From: Armatimonadota bacterium
Lineage (GTDB): Bacteria > Armatimonadota > Armatimonadia > Armatimonadales > Armatimonadaceae
Length of the DNA: 58,738 nucleotides
Direction of reading: 5' to 3'
Assembly: GCA_026392155.1 (NCBI GenBank)
Contig: JAPLCP010000076.1
Coordinates: 1-58,738 of the forward strand
This document shows positions 24,239-33,155 of the stretch, piece by piece. The translations under genes and the position numbers were made by a program. Below the pieces are notes generated by a model. The model was not told the origin of the DNA. It made no database searches and was given only the letters and a program-made list of their open reading frames with translations. Position 1 is the stretch's first letter. Each line of letters opens with the position of its first letter.

Positions 24239-27200
24239 ACATCGCGCGTTTCTCGGTTCAGCGGCCTGTCGCGGTGGTGATGCGTATTGCGGCGCTGGTG
24301 CTACTGGGCGTTGTCTGTCTGATGAAGCTTCCCGTGGACTTGCTGCCCAAGATCACCATTCCAACGGTCTTGGTCAGTACCACCTGGCCCAATGTCGCGC
24401 CGGAGGAGATGGAGACCCAGGTGACGCGGCCTATTGAGCAGGCGGTCTCGGCGGCACCAGGAATCCAGCTTATCAGCTCTAGCTCTACCACAGGTAGCTC
24501 GTCGGTGCGGGTGCAGTTCAACTGGGGGACGGATATCGGCCAGGCTGCCATTGATGTTTTGCAGCTTGTCCAGCGCGCCAAGCAGCAGCTTCCCGATGAC
24601 CCGACTCTTCAGGCTCCGGTCGTTTATAAGTTCGATCCGGCCACACTTCCCATTCGCATCTACGGAGTCTCGGGGATCTCGGACATTGTCAAGCTTCGGA
24701 GCCTCTTGGCCAACGAGGTCTCACCGCTTTTAGCCTCTGCGGAGGGAGTTGCCACCGCCACCGTGACGGGAGGACAGACCCGCTCGATTATCATTGAAGT
24801 AGACCCCGTGAAAGTTCAGGCATATGGTCTGTCCATAGATCTGGTGCAGCGGCGGCTCTTGCAGGAGAATATCAATGTTCCCGCGGGGATCGCACGGCAG
24901 GGCGAGCGTGAGCTGACCATTCGCACGGTCGGGTACTTCAGCAGCCTCGCCGATGCCGAGAAGATCACGCTGGCACAGGTAAACGGACAGCCTGTACTCC
25001 TCACGGATGTCGCCAAAGTCGAGGACAGCCATCTGGAGACACGCATTCTGACGCGGCTTAACGGGGAGCCTGCTGCGAGTCTTGCGATTACGAAACAGAG
25101 CGAGGCCAACACGGTCGCCACTGCCGAGGCCATTGAGAAAAAAATTGAGCAGGTCAACAAGCTCTACCCGCAGCTCAAGTTCCAGGTGGCCTACGACCAG
25201 TCGGGCTTTATTCAGAACTCCGTCACGGATCTTCAGCACACGGCGATCATTGGGGGCGTGCTGGCGGTTCTGATCCTGCTGTTTTTCCTCCGCAATCTTC
25301 GGAGCACGTTAGTGGTGGCGCTCTCGATTCCGGTCTCGATCTTCTCGACGTTCTCGCTGCTCTACTTCTGTGGCTTCACGCTCAATACGATCTCGCTCTC
25401 AGGCCTGGCGCTGGCGGCGGGGCTGATCGTGGACGATGCCGTGGTGGTGCTGGAGAATATCTTCCGGCACATCGAGCGCGATAAGAAGTCCGCCGTGGAA
25501 GGAGCTGTCTCGGGGGCCAGCGAGATCACGAGTGCGGTTGTCGCTTCGACGATCACGGTGATGGTGGTCTTTCTTCCGATCTTGCTGATCAAGGGCCAGA
25601 CAGGCCAGATGTTCACGCAGTTCGCGCTGGTGGTGATCTTCTCCATGGCGGTCTCGCTTTTGGATGCCACGACGCTGGTTCCGATGCTGGCCTCGCGCCT
25701 CATCCACCGCGAGGAGCTGGAGCAGGAAAAAGAGAGGCCGTCACGGGGCTTTTTTGGCTGGGCGGGACGCTATCTCGACAGCCTGGATGCCAACTACCGG
25801 CGCCGTCTGGCCTGGGCACTTTCTCATCGCTGGTGGGTTCTGGCAGGTGCCGCTTTGATCTCGGCGGCGAGCTATTTCTTTGTCCCGCTGATCGGCTCAG
25901 AGACACTGCCTCAGACCGATAGTGGCGACTTTACCGTGAGTGTCAAGCTTCCCATCGGCACGGCGTTTCTCAAGACCAGCGAGACCATGAAAGAGGTCGA
26001 GAAGCGGATTCTGGCCAACCCGGATGTCGAGACGGTCTTTGCCGCGTCCGGGGCGACCCTGAGCCTGCGTGGCTCGGTGCGGGATCAGGCAGGCCATATC
26101 GGAAGCGCAACCGTGCACCTCAAGGCTCACCGAAAGCTGCCCACACAGCAAGTCATCAAAGATGTCCAGAAGAGCCTGGGGAGTATTCCAGGGATCCGTG
26201 CCACGGTCTCGCCGTATGACCTGGTGACGCAGCTTCTCACGGGGGGCGCAACCAACATGGAGATTGATGTCTTCGGACAGGACAATAAGTCGGTTGCAGC
26301 TCAGGCCAAGAAGGTGATGGACGCGCTCAAGGGAGTGCCCGGCCTGGAGGCGCTTGACCTTGGTGTCCAAGACGCTACCCCAGAGCTCCAGTGGAAGATT
26401 GACCGCGACAAAGCCTCGGCGCTGGGTGTCTCGTTTGCCGATATTGCCAATACGATCAACTCCAGTACAGGCGGAGCGCAGGCGGGCTATTTCTTAGAGA
26501 AGGGCTACCAGTACCCGATCTACGTAATCCTACCCGAGAAAGATCGCAAGTCTGTGGAGTCCCTGGCGAATCTGGCGATTAGCCCCAAGAGTGGGGGTAA
26601 GCCGCTCTTGCTAAACCAAGTCGCGACGCCGTTTGAGACCGTCGGCCCCAACGAGATCACGCGGCTGGATCGGCAGCGCTATATCGCGGTGAACGGACGG
26701 CTGGCGGATCGCTCCCAAGGCGAGGTGGAGGCTGATGTGACCAAGATTCTGGAGAAAGTGGAGTTTGTGCCAGGTACCTACTGGGACTTTGGCCAGAACC
26801 AGAAACGGCGCGGCACCGAGTTCGCCGGTCTTGGCGTGGCGGTTGTGCTGGCCGTGGCGCTGATCTACATGCTCCTCGCGTCACAGTTCGAGTCCTTTGT
26901 CTACCCGCTGATCGTGCTGACGTCGGTGCCGCTCTGCGCGGTGGGTGTGGTGCTGGCACTCTTTCTCACAGGCCGCGCGTTTGGAATCACGGCCTTTATT
27001 GGCCTCTTGATGCTCGTTGGCATTGTCGTGAAAAACGGAATCCTCTTGGTGGACTACACGAATCAACTGCGAGAGCGGGGCACCCCGCGCGACGAGGCCA
27101 TCCTCACCGCAAGCCCGACCCGTCTGCGCCCGATTCTGATGACCACGTCCGCAGCCGTTCTGGGAATGCTCCCGCTCGCGCTTGCTCTTGGGCAAGGCTC

Positions 27201-27330
27201 GGAGACCCAGGCTCCGCTCGCCACGGCCGTGATCGGTGGCTTGATTACGTCCACGGTTCTGACGCTTTTTGTCGTACCCTGCGTCTACACACTCTTCGAT
27301 GATCTTGGCCAGCGCCTTCGGCGGCGATAG
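24235..27330 (+). CDS. RND-family efflux pump permease (AcrB/MdtB type)
   Basis: 1031 residues from GTG 24235, overlapping the adaptor stop. Typical HAE1/AcrB-family features: N-terminal helix with FSVQRPVAVVM, large periplasmic loops after TM1 and TM7, TM4 motif GLALAAGLIVDDAVVVLENI with the paired Asp residues of the proton relay, and the TM10-11 segment FIGLLMLVGIVVKNGILLVDYTNQLRERG (quoted in part). It exports drugs or lipophilic compounds with the adaptor and an outer-membrane channel. No TolC-type gene is present in the window. It is convergent with the hypothetical gene ending at 27357. Confidence 0.93.
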   Translation: MNIARFSVQRPVAVVMRIAALVLLGVVCLMKLPVDLLPKITIPTVLVSTTWPNVAPEEMETQVTRPIEQAVSAAPGIQLISSSSTTGSSSVRVQFNWGTDIGQAAIDVLQLVQRAKQQLPDDPTLQAPVVYKFDPATLPIRIYGVSGISDIVKLRSLLANEVSPLLASAEGVATATVTGGQTRSIIIEVDPVKVQAYGLSIDLVQRRLLQENINVPAGIARQGERELTIRTVGYFSSLADAEKITLAQVNGQPVLLTDVAKVEDSHLETRILTRLNGEPAASLAITKQSEANTVATAEAIEKKIEQVNKLYPQLKFQVAYDQSGFIQNSVTDLQHTAIIGGVLAVLILLFFLRNLRSTLVVALSIPVSIFSTFSLLYFCGFTLNTISLSGLALAAGLIVDDAVVVLENIFRHIERDKKSAVEGAVSGASEITSAVVASTITVMVVFLPILLIKGQTGQMFTQFALVVIFSMAVSLLDATTLVPMLASRLIHREELEQEKERPSRGFFGWAGRYLDSLDANYRRRLAWALSHRWWVLAGAALISAASYFFVPLIGSETLPQTDSGDFTVSVKLPIGTAFLKTSETMKEVEKRILANPDVETVFAASGATLSLRGSVRDQAGHIGSATVHLKAHRKLPTQQVIKDVQKSLGSIPGIRATVSPYDLVTQLLTGGATNMEIDVFGQDNKSVAAQAKKVMDALKGVPGLEALDLGVQDATPELQWKIDRDKASALGVSFADIANTINSSTGGAQAGYFLEKGYQYPIYVILPEKDRKSVESLANLAISPKSGGKPLLLNQVATPFETVGPNEITRLDRQRYIAVNGRLADRSQGEVEADVTKILEKVEFVPGTYWDFGQNQKRRGTEFAGLGVAVVLAVALIYMLLASQFESFVYPLIVLTSVPLCAVGVVLALFLTGRAFGITAFIGLLMLVGIVVKNGILLVDYTNQLRERGTPRDEAILTASPTRLRPILMTTSAAVLGMLPLALALGQGSETQAPLATAVIGGLITSTVLTLFVVPCVYTLFDDLGQRLRRR

Positions 27331-27356
27331 AGGTGAAATTGTCCCCGCTAGCTCGT

Positions 27357-28097
27357 TTATTGTGGCGGAATATTGGTATTCTGGTTCACACGCACTTCCA
27401 TCCGGGTTTTGCCATCGTCATTGGAGACTTTAATATCTGCATTGACAGGGTTGCCATCCGGGCCGGGGAACTGGACTTTATAGCTGCCGGGTGGGATGTC
27501 TTTGAGATCGCTGACCCCAAGCTGTTTTTGGAGCAAGTCCGTGATGTTCGCACCACCAAACATGCCGCCGGGGCCGCCGGGGCTCCCGAAGGCCATCATG
27601 GGTTTGCGTGGGTTGCTGAGAATGTAGTAGGAAGTCAGATCTAGCTTCTTCACGAGAGGCGCGGCTTCTGCCTCGGTCATCACGCGGCCCATGACCTCTA
27701 CCATTCCCGGCTTCGATGTCCCCACTTTGCCGCCAAAGAGGCTCGCCTGTGCAAAGGCATAGCGGGAGAGATTGTCTGCGGCGTAGCGCTTGCCCTCTTG
27801 CGGTTTGGGAAGATAGAGCTTGGCCCACGCGGCGCCATCGGGCAGCTTGCGGACGAGTGCATCAAGCTGCTCTTCGAGGTTCGTTTTCGTCGTGGCTTTC
27901 GCCAGTGCCGGGGCACGAAGCATCGCGAGGCTGGAGTCCACCAGCACATTTTGGCCGCTCTCTTGACCAAGCTGACGAACAATCAGGCTAACCACAACGT
28001 CGCGCTCGGTCTTGGGACGCGATGATGTCGAGGTTTCTTGCCCATGAGCAAGTGTGGATGCCAGCAGAAGTGTGCAGGCAAGTAAGGCGTATTTCAT
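27357..28097 (-). CDS. Secreted hypothetical protein
   Basis: 246 residues with a signal peptide (MKYALLACTLLLASTLAHGQ). The mature part has helical and strand segments (VVSLIVRQLGQESGQNVLVD, NLEEQLDALVRKLPDGAAWAKLYLP), a Gly-rich loop (FGSPGGPGGMFGGANITDLL) and a short C-terminal domain (IPPGSYKVQFPGPDGNPVNADIKVSNDDGK, quoted in part). The VVSLIVRQLGQESGQNVLVDSS segment recalls secretin or STN-type short domains, but the likeness is weak. The stretch opposite it on the plus strand is a shadow. Function unknown. Confidence 0.75.
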   Translation of the reverse strand: MKYALLACTLLLASTLAHGQETSTSSRPKTERDVVVSLIVRQLGQESGQNVLVDSSLAMLRAPALAKATTKTNLEEQLDALVRKLPDGAAWAKLYLPKPQEGKRYAADNLSRYAFAQASLFGGKVGTSKPGMVEVMGRVMTEAEAAPLVKKLDLTSYYILSNPRKPMMAFGSPGGPGGMFGGANITDLLQKQLGVSDLKDIPPGSYKVQFPGPDGNPVNADIKVSNDDGKTRMEVRVNQNTNIPPQ

Positions 28098-28153
28098 AAA
28101 ATTTCGGTTTCTCCAGAGGTCAAGGACGAGATGACGCTACGATTCCGCGAATG

Positions 28154-29959
28154 CTACTTGAGATAGCCATGGTAGACCCCGAGCCAGTAGCCCAAGAGCC
28201 AGGCTCCAGGGTCGTCTGCGCCCTTCCCATCGCCGCCGCTATCGGCCTCCCAGTAGCAGGCGTTCCAGCGACTCACGCGTCGCTCAGCGGGGGAGAGCAC
28301 CCGGTCGGTCTCCATTCGATTGCGTCCACCACCGGGCGCAAGACGAAGAGTCACGTCCATCCGAGTACTATTTTTCATGGCCCACTCGGTCTGCTCCAGT
28401 GGCCAGTCTTGGAGGTTGAGCAGGGCGCTCTCCACATCGCACGAGTTGCCTGTCAGGCCGCCGTACATGAAGTTATAGAATGGGCTGGCCTCGGCCTTGA
28501 TCGTCTGCTCGGTCAGCGACGGCTCCCAGGTCTTGGCGAGGCTCTGCGAGAGAATCTGCCGTCGCGCCGGGTCTTTCTCGAGGAGCATTAGTGGGTAATA
28601 AGCGAGGTATGCCAGCTCGTCATCGCTGTGATTCAGCTTCCACCAGGGATTGTTGCGCCGGTAGTTGAGCGTGTTGAGGAGATAGTGATGATTATTGATT
28701 AAATCTTCGTAGGCATCGTTGTAGCGCTTCTCACCCGTCAGATGATAGGCCACTTTCAGGTGCGAGAGAATCTCCAGCGAGTTAAGCCCACGCTCCTCTT
28801 TCCAGCGCGGGCTATCGTTCATCAGCGCGGGCTCCCAGTGTCCCCAGCGCGTGGGGCGCGTGGTGTGGTCACAGAGGGTGTAGTTATGATCGAGAATATG
28901 ATCCGTCACGCGCTTGCACGTCGCGGCGATACGCTTCTTCTCCGTGGCATCGGCGACATGCTCGGAGTAGAGATACCAGGCGAAGTAGTGACCGTCTATC
29001 TCGTCGCTTGAGGTATCGCCCTTCACCCAGACATTTTTCTCAATCGGCGAGCGGAACCAGATCAGCGCCGTCTCGCCAGGCGCATTGACGGTTCCCTTGG
29101 GATCAAGCCCCGTGACTCCGGCCTTTAGCTCCTCGTCCGTAACCGTGGCGCGGGCAGGGAAGCCTGAGATTCCGGTGAGGCGCTCCAGCTCCAGAAGCGC
29201 GTTCAGTGATTTTTGCGCGAGAGTCCTGGCTGCCGGGTCTTTGGTCACGCCGTAGCGCAGGCACTCCGCCCCCAGATAGACCGCCGTCCAGAGTCCATCG
29301 TTGTCGCTGGCCTCGTGGAATGTTCCCAGCTCGGGCTTTCCGGCCACCTTATAGCTACAGTTGGAGACATAGCCACGCCGGTTGTGGTACTTGGCCGTGA
29401 TGTTCTCAAAGTGTGTCGCTTTCTCCGCGAGCGTCATGGACTTCTCTTCCAGACAGGCAAACCCTGTGTCGGTCTCGACCCAGCAGCGGTTTTTTGCATC
29501 GCACCAGACCCGCTTCACATGATCACTGGGGAGCCAGCGGCGGCTGGCAAAGTACCGAAACTTGCCCTCCCGCAGCCGCCAGACCCCACTCTGCGTCCCA
29601 CCCCATAAGTCGCCGTTGCTAGCCAGCGCCACACTGGTCATCCGAATCTGCGGCATGCCATCTTTATGGTCAATCGGCTGCCACCAGTCTTTTCCGTTGG
29701 TCAGCACTAAGCCAAAGGTCGTGGCGAGATACCAGTGACCTTTGCCGTCGGTGATGGCCTGCACGACATCAGTGTCCTCATCAATCTGTGGCTGATGCGG
29801 CTTGAAGGTAGTCGGAAGCTCGATGCGCACTGCCCCCCGGCCCGCGTCCAATGGGGGAGCAGCGGGAGCCTCAGCGGGGAGCGTGGCGAACTGACGAGAG
29901 AGAAGCTGGCCATAGGTGGCAGCAGGTGCGGTGAGAGCGGCAGGTATGGGAAGCAGCAT
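28154..29959 (-). CDS. Propeller-like N-terminus joined to alpha/alpha-toroid-like domain
   Basis: 601 residues. Residues about 60-185 resemble ligand-sensing propeller repeats (AITDGKGHWYLATTFGLVL, ALASNGDLWGGTQSGVWRL, RVWCDAKNRCWVETDTGFACL), of the type seen in hybrid two-component sensors. The remainder is Trp/His/Tyr-rich and helical (DNDGLWTAVYLGAECLRYG, TSSDEIDGHYFAWYLYSEHV, WEPALMNDSPRWKEERGLNSLEILSHLKVAYHLTGEKRYNDAYEDL in part), like the alpha/alpha toroids of glycoside hydrolases or lyases. No signal peptide is evident. It follows a sugar ABC operon, so a role in oligosaccharide handling is plausible. Confidence 0.72.
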   Translation of the reverse strand: MLLPIPAALTAPAATYGQLLSRQFATLPAEAPAAPPLDAGRGAVRIELPTTFKPHQPQIDEDTDVVQAITDGKGHWYLATTFGLVLTNGKDWWQPIDHKDGMPQIRMTSVALASNGDLWGGTQSGVWRLREGKFRYFASRRWLPSDHVKRVWCDAKNRCWVETDTGFACLEEKSMTLAEKATHFENITAKYHNRRGYVSNCSYKVAGKPELGTFHEASDNDGLWTAVYLGAECLRYGVTKDPAARTLAQKSLNALLELERLTGISGFPARATVTDEELKAGVTGLDPKGTVNAPGETALIWFRSPIEKNVWVKGDTSSDEIDGHYFAWYLYSEHVADATEKKRIAATCKRVTDHILDHNYTLCDHTTRPTRWGHWEPALMNDSPRWKEERGLNSLEILSHLKVAYHLTGEKRYNDAYEDLINNHHYLLNTLNYRRNNPWWKLNHSDDELAYLAYYPLMLLEKDPARRQILSQSLAKTWEPSLTEQTIKAEASPFYNFMYGGLTGNSCDVESALLNLQDWPLEQTEWAMKNSTRMDVTLRLAPGGGRNRMETDRVLSPAERRVSRWNACYWEADSGGDGKGADDPGAWLLGYWLGVYHGYLK

Positions 29960-29971
29960 TGCGAAATATTA
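29960..29971 (-). promoter_or_regulatory. Leaderless -10 element before ATG 29959
   Basis: Minus-strand TAATAT at 29971-29966, six bases, then ATG. An AAAGGA run just upstream (minus strand, within the end of the small ORF) could serve as a ribosome-binding site with long spacing instead. Confidence 0.5.
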
Positions 29972-30112
29972 TCCTTTAGGGCGATGGGACGATGGGCTGT
30001 GCAAGATTCCCAGGAGAATCCTGAAAAGCTCAATGAGGTCTTCGGGGGATCGGTAGTAGTCGTGGAAGCTGGTGACCAATGTGGGAAGTGTCAAGGGAGT
30101 TCGTGAACTCAT
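29969..30112 (-). CDS. Possible 47-residue small protein
   Basis: A short frame too small for most gene finders: ATG 30112, 47 codons, TAA. The middle, FHDYYRSPEDLIELFRILLG, reads like a real amphipathic helix; the tail is Pro/Ser/His-rich. It fills the gap between the sugar permease gene and the propeller-toroid gene, ending 9 bases before the latter. A TAAAAT hexamer sits six bases before its ATG, the same arrangement as at verified-looking genes in this window. No family is recognised. Confidence 0.4.
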   Translation of the reverse strand: MSSRTPLTLPTLVTSFHDYYRSPEDLIELFRILLGILHSPSSHRPKG

Positions 30113-30124
30113 AGCCCCATTTTA
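30113..30124 (-). promoter_or_regulatory. Leaderless -10 element before the 47-codon ORF
   Basis: Minus-strand TAAAAT at 30124-30119 overlaps the permease stop codon and is followed by six bases (GGGGCT) and ATG 30112. Confidence 0.4.
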
Positions 30125-30931
30125 TCCCTTGAGGCCACTGAGGACAATTCCCTTGACAAAAGTCTTCTGGACGAGTAAGAAGACGAGAATCATCGGGAGG
30201 GTAATGACGGTTGAGGTGGCCATGAGCAGGTTCCACTGGCTCTCGTGGCGACCAAGAAACGACTGTAAGCCCAGCGCGAGCGTGTACTGGTTCTCGTCAT
30301 GGAGATAGATGAGCGGGCCTTGAAAGTCCGTCCAGGCTCCCAGAAACGCAAACAGACCCACCGTGGCGAGCGCGGGGCGTGCGAGCGGCAGGATCACGCG
30401 CCAGAAGATGCCAAAGTCCGAGCAACCATCGAGCCGCGCAGCATCGGAGAGCTCCTGGGGAATCGTCAGGAAGAACTGGCGCAGCAGAAAGATCGAGAAC
30501 GGGTTGCCACAAAACGTGGGAATAATTAACGGCAACCAGGAGCCCGACCAGCCAAGCGTGCGAAAGAGCAGAAAGGTCGGCAGAAGGGTCACTTGCGCGG
30601 GCAACATGATGGTCGCCAGCATGATGAAAAACAGCGGCTCGCGAGCCTTGAACTTTAGCCGCGCAAACGCATACGCCGCGAGTGAGGACGCGAGGCATGT
30701 TCCCAGCACGGTCAGAGCGCAGATAAAGAGCGTGTTGCCCACGTAGCGCCAGAACGGGAAGCGCGAGAGGGCATCGGGGTAGTTCTTCCCGGCCACCGGG
30801 CTGGGAAGCCACTCCATGGTCGCCGTGAAGATCTTCTCCGGCGACTTGAGCGATGTGCTCACCATGAAGGCAAAGGGGGCCAGAAAGAGCAGGCCCAGCG
30901 CGATAAGAATGCCATAGCGGAGCCCTCTCAT
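30122..30931 (-). CDS. Sugar ABC transporter permease, MalG type
   Basis: 269 residues with six membrane helices. The EAA-type cytoplasmic loop that docks the ATPase is ELSDAARLDGCSDFGIFWRV, followed by LPLARPALATVGLFAF. The N-terminal LLFLAPFAFMVSTSLKSPEKIF is typical of the MalG-like CUT1 subfamily. It forms a heterodimer with the permease encoded directly upstream, overlapping by ATGA. No ATPase gene is present, so a shared MalK/MsmK-type ATPase elsewhere must drive it. Confidence 0.93.
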   Translation of the reverse strand: MRGLRYGILIALGLLFLAPFAFMVSTSLKSPEKIFTATMEWLPSPVAGKNYPDALSRFPFWRYVGNTLFICALTVLGTCLASSLAAYAFARLKFKAREPLFFIMLATIMLPAQVTLLPTFLLFRTLGWSGSWLPLIIPTFCGNPFSIFLLRQFFLTIPQELSDAARLDGCSDFGIFWRVILPLARPALATVGLFAFLGAWTDFQGPLIYLHDENQYTLALGLQSFLGRHESQWNLLMATSTVITLPMILVFLLVQKTFVKGIVLSGLKG

Positions 30932-31836
30932 GCCTTTTCGCCCTCGTAGTAGACCCAGCGCGCCGACGATTTGAAGACCAGCCAGGTTGCGGCAATTGTC
31001 AGTAGAAATAGCACCCAGGCCATGGCGCAGGCGAGGCCCATGCGGAAGTACTCGAAGGCGTTCTGGTAGAGATAGAGTGCATAAAAGAGCGTGGACTTAT
31101 CCGGGCCACCCTTGGTCATGAGAAAGGTCTGGGTGAAGTACTGGAACGTCCCGATGACACCTAGGATTAAGTTGAAGAAGATCACCGGTGAGAGCGACGG
31201 TAGCGTGATGTGGCGCAGGCAGTGCCAGCCGCTGGCACCATCCAGCTCGGCGGCTTCGTAGTAGTCTTGCGGGACACCTTGAAGCGCAGCCAGGTAGATC
31301 ACCATGCTCCCCCCGACACCCCAAAGATCCATGAGGATGATCGCAGGCTTTGCCCAGAGCGGTGAGGCGAGCCAGGTGGGAGTGGGGATATGGAGCGTTC
31401 GTAGCGCTTCGTTAATCAGCCCGTGCTCGGGGTTGAGCAGCCAGAGCCAAAGCATAGAGCTGGCGACCGTCGGCACCAGCGCCGGCACGTAGAAGATCGT
31501 CCGAAAGAGCGCCATGCCCTTGAGCTTCTGGTTGAGCAAGAGCGCCAGAGCCAGTCCAAGTAAGAGTGAGAGGGGTAGCTCCAAAAACAAAAACGCCGTG
31601 TTGCCTAGAGAGGGCCAGAAAGTCTCGGTGTCGGTGAAGAGCTCTTTATAGTTCTCCAGCCCCACCCAGCGCGGCGGTGAGAGCACGCGGTAGTCCGTGA
31701 AGCTGAGGTAGAGCGTCGCGAGGACGGGGCCGATGGTAAAGACCAAAAGCCCGATGAGCCAGGGAGCGAGGAAGAGGAGGGCCACCCCCCCATCCCGCCT
31801 AGCCCCCGCTTGGCGGGGGTACAAAGAAGAGCTCAT
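30928..31836 (-). CDS. Sugar ABC transporter permease, MalF type
   Basis: 302 residues, six membrane helices, EAA loop DYYEAAELDGASGWHCLRHI then TLPSLSPVIFFN. It partners the MalG-type permease downstream (ATGA overlap) and the binding protein upstream (ATGA overlap). The cytoplasmic N-terminus (about residues 5-18, YPRQAGARRDGG) is coded by palindromic repeat copy D, so the tail before the first helix appears to be of repeat origin. Confidence 0.93.
   Translation of the reverse strand: MSSSLYPRQAGARRDGGVALLFLAPWLIGLLVFTIGPVLATLYLSFTDYRVLSPPRWVGLENYKELFTDTETFWPSLGNTAFLFLELPLSLLLGLALALLLNQKLKGMALFRTIFYVPALVPTVASSMLWLWLLNPEHGLINEALRTLHIPTPTWLASPLWAKPAIILMDLWGVGGSMVIYLAALQGVPQDYYEAAELDGASGWHCLRHITLPSLSPVIFFNLILGVIGTFQYFTQTFLMTKGGPDKSTLFYALYLYQNAFEYFRMGLACAMAWVLFLLTIAATWLVFKSSARWVYYEGEKA
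31787..31820. repeat. GC-rich palindromic repeat, copy D (permease N-terminus)
   Basis: Core CCCCCGC-TTG-GCGGGGG at 31803-31819, preceded by CCCCCCATCCCGCCTAG. It is close in sequence to copy A. It lies within the first 20 codons of the MalF-type permease and is translated. Confidence 0.75.
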
Positions 31837-33065
31837 CGGTACTTCTCCAGCTCGCGGGAGACTTTGGCTTGGACGGTGCGTAGGGCATCTTCTGGGGATT
31901 TGCGCCCGTAGCGTACGGCATCGCAGGCGGCGGTGAGCTCACTTTGGTAGAGCGCGGCGACGGGAAGGACGGGGAAGTGGGAGGCGCGGGGGCTGTTAGC
32001 CAGATCCAAAAATCGCGCAAAGAGCCCTCGCCAAGGAGCGCCGGTTCGTAGCGTAGGCGCTTGCAAGATCGCCCGCTGGTTGGGAACCCCGTGCATTGTC
32101 TCCGCAAATCGGAGCTGCCCGGCTACAGTCTGGCTCCACGTCAGAAACGCGAAGGCGTCGTCGGTGCGCTTGCCCTCGCGGGGCAGGCAGAAGAGATTTC
32201 CCCCGAGCCACGCGGTACCGGCAAGCTCGGGGCGGCTGGCGGGGTAGGGCAGGGGTGCGACTCCAATCTCCTCTCCCGGTGTGTACTTAAAGACCCAGTT
32301 GGCGTTCCACTGGCCCGAGAACTCCATCGCGGCGAGACCCTTGAAAAACGGATTGCTGGAGCCCATGTCTTCCGCAAAGCCCGCTGAGAACGCCTCGACC
32401 GCTTCGTTGCCGCCTTGTGCGTCCATTAGGCGCTTGTACCAGCGCAGTCCGTCGCTATTGTTAGGGTGATCCGCCGTGAGGCGCTCGGATTTTTCGTCCC
32501 AGAACTGAGCTCCTGCCGCACCCAGTAGCTGCACGGCTTCGGGGGGACGCAGGCCGATCTGGGTGATCCGACCCGAACTATCGCGCTTGGTGAGGCGCTT
32601 GCACAGCTCCTCCAGCTCTTCGAGGGTGCGCGGCGGCTCTTTGATGAGCCTTTTATTGTAGAGAAGCACCATGCAATCGAGCAGGTAGGGGATGGCGTAG
32701 AGCTTGCCCCGGAAGCGACACTGGCTGAGTGCACCGGGCGTAAAGTCAGCGTCTTTGAGCCCCGCGGTGACAAAGAGCTCGTCGAGGGGCCGGAGCGCTT
32801 GATTTGCCGCGAGGGCCCCAAGCGCCGAGGGGTCTTTGAGAGTGAAGAGGTCGGGGGGAGCGCCTGCGACTAATGCCCGGATGGTTTTATCGTCCGCAAC
32901 CGACGGTAGGTTCTCGATGGTGGGATCGTAGGCACGCAGAACATTGCGAAAGACCGTCTCCTCATCACCGCCCCACATGCTCCAGACCCGCAAGCCACGC
33001 TGCGTTGGGGGATTTTTGGTACAGCCAGCGGCGAGGGCCAGGGTGAGTAGGGTGACGGAGCGCAT
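31833..33065 (-). CDS. Sugar-binding lipoprotein of ABC importer
   Basis: 410 residues with a lipobox LAAGC (Cys15). The mature protein is a family-1 extracellular solute-binding protein: it starts RGLRVWSMWGGDEETVFRNVL, and contains GAPPDLFTLKDPSALGALAAN and the C-terminal EDALRTVQAKVSREL. It captures oligosaccharides or glycerol-phosphate-type ligands at the outer face of the membrane and passes them to the two permeases. It is the first gene of the operon, with a leaderless-type promoter 90 bases from the divergent cytochrome-module start. Confidence 0.92.
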   Translation of the reverse strand: MRSVTLLTLALAAGCTKNPPTQRGLRVWSMWGGDEETVFRNVLRAYDPTIENLPSVADDKTIRALVAGAPPDLFTLKDPSALGALAANQALRPLDELFVTAGLKDADFTPGALSQCRFRGKLYAIPYLLDCMVLLYNKRLIKEPPRTLEELEELCKRLTKRDSSGRITQIGLRPPEAVQLLGAAGAQFWDEKSERLTADHPNNSDGLRWYKRLMDAQGGNEAVEAFSAGFAEDMGSSNPFFKGLAAMEFSGQWNANWVFKYTPGEEIGVAPLPYPASRPELAGTAWLGGNLFCLPREGKRTDDAFAFLTWSQTVAGQLRFAETMHGVPNQRAILQAPTLRTGAPWRGLFARFLDLANSPRASHFPVLPVAALYQSELTAACDAVRYGRKSPEDALRTVQAKVSRELEKYR

Positions 33066-33077
33066 GACGACATCCTA
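33066..33077 (-). promoter_or_regulatory. Leaderless -10 element before ATG 33065
   Basis: Minus-strand TAGGAT at 33077-33072, six bases (GTCGTC), then the ATG of the binding-protein gene. Confidence 0.6.
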
Positions 33078-33120
33078 ACCCAAGTGCGCAGATCAGACAA
33101 GGCTTTTATTGCGGAGTGCA

Positions 33121-33155
33121 TTGACGCTGATACGGGTAGCGTCTACAATAGAGCC
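33121..33155 (+). promoter_or_regulatory. Full -35/-10 promoter, leaderless, before ATG 33156
   Basis: TTGACG at 33121-33126, a 17-base spacer, TACAAT at 33144-33149, then six bases (AGAGCC) and the ATG. This is the only leaderless site in the window with a good -35, and it supports reading the hexamers elsewhere as -10 elements. Confidence 0.8.

Noticed and set aside
27333-27644. 103-residue plus-strand frame after the RND pump
   Set aside because: It lies opposite a minus-strand gene that has a signal peptide and sensible domains; it is a shadow.
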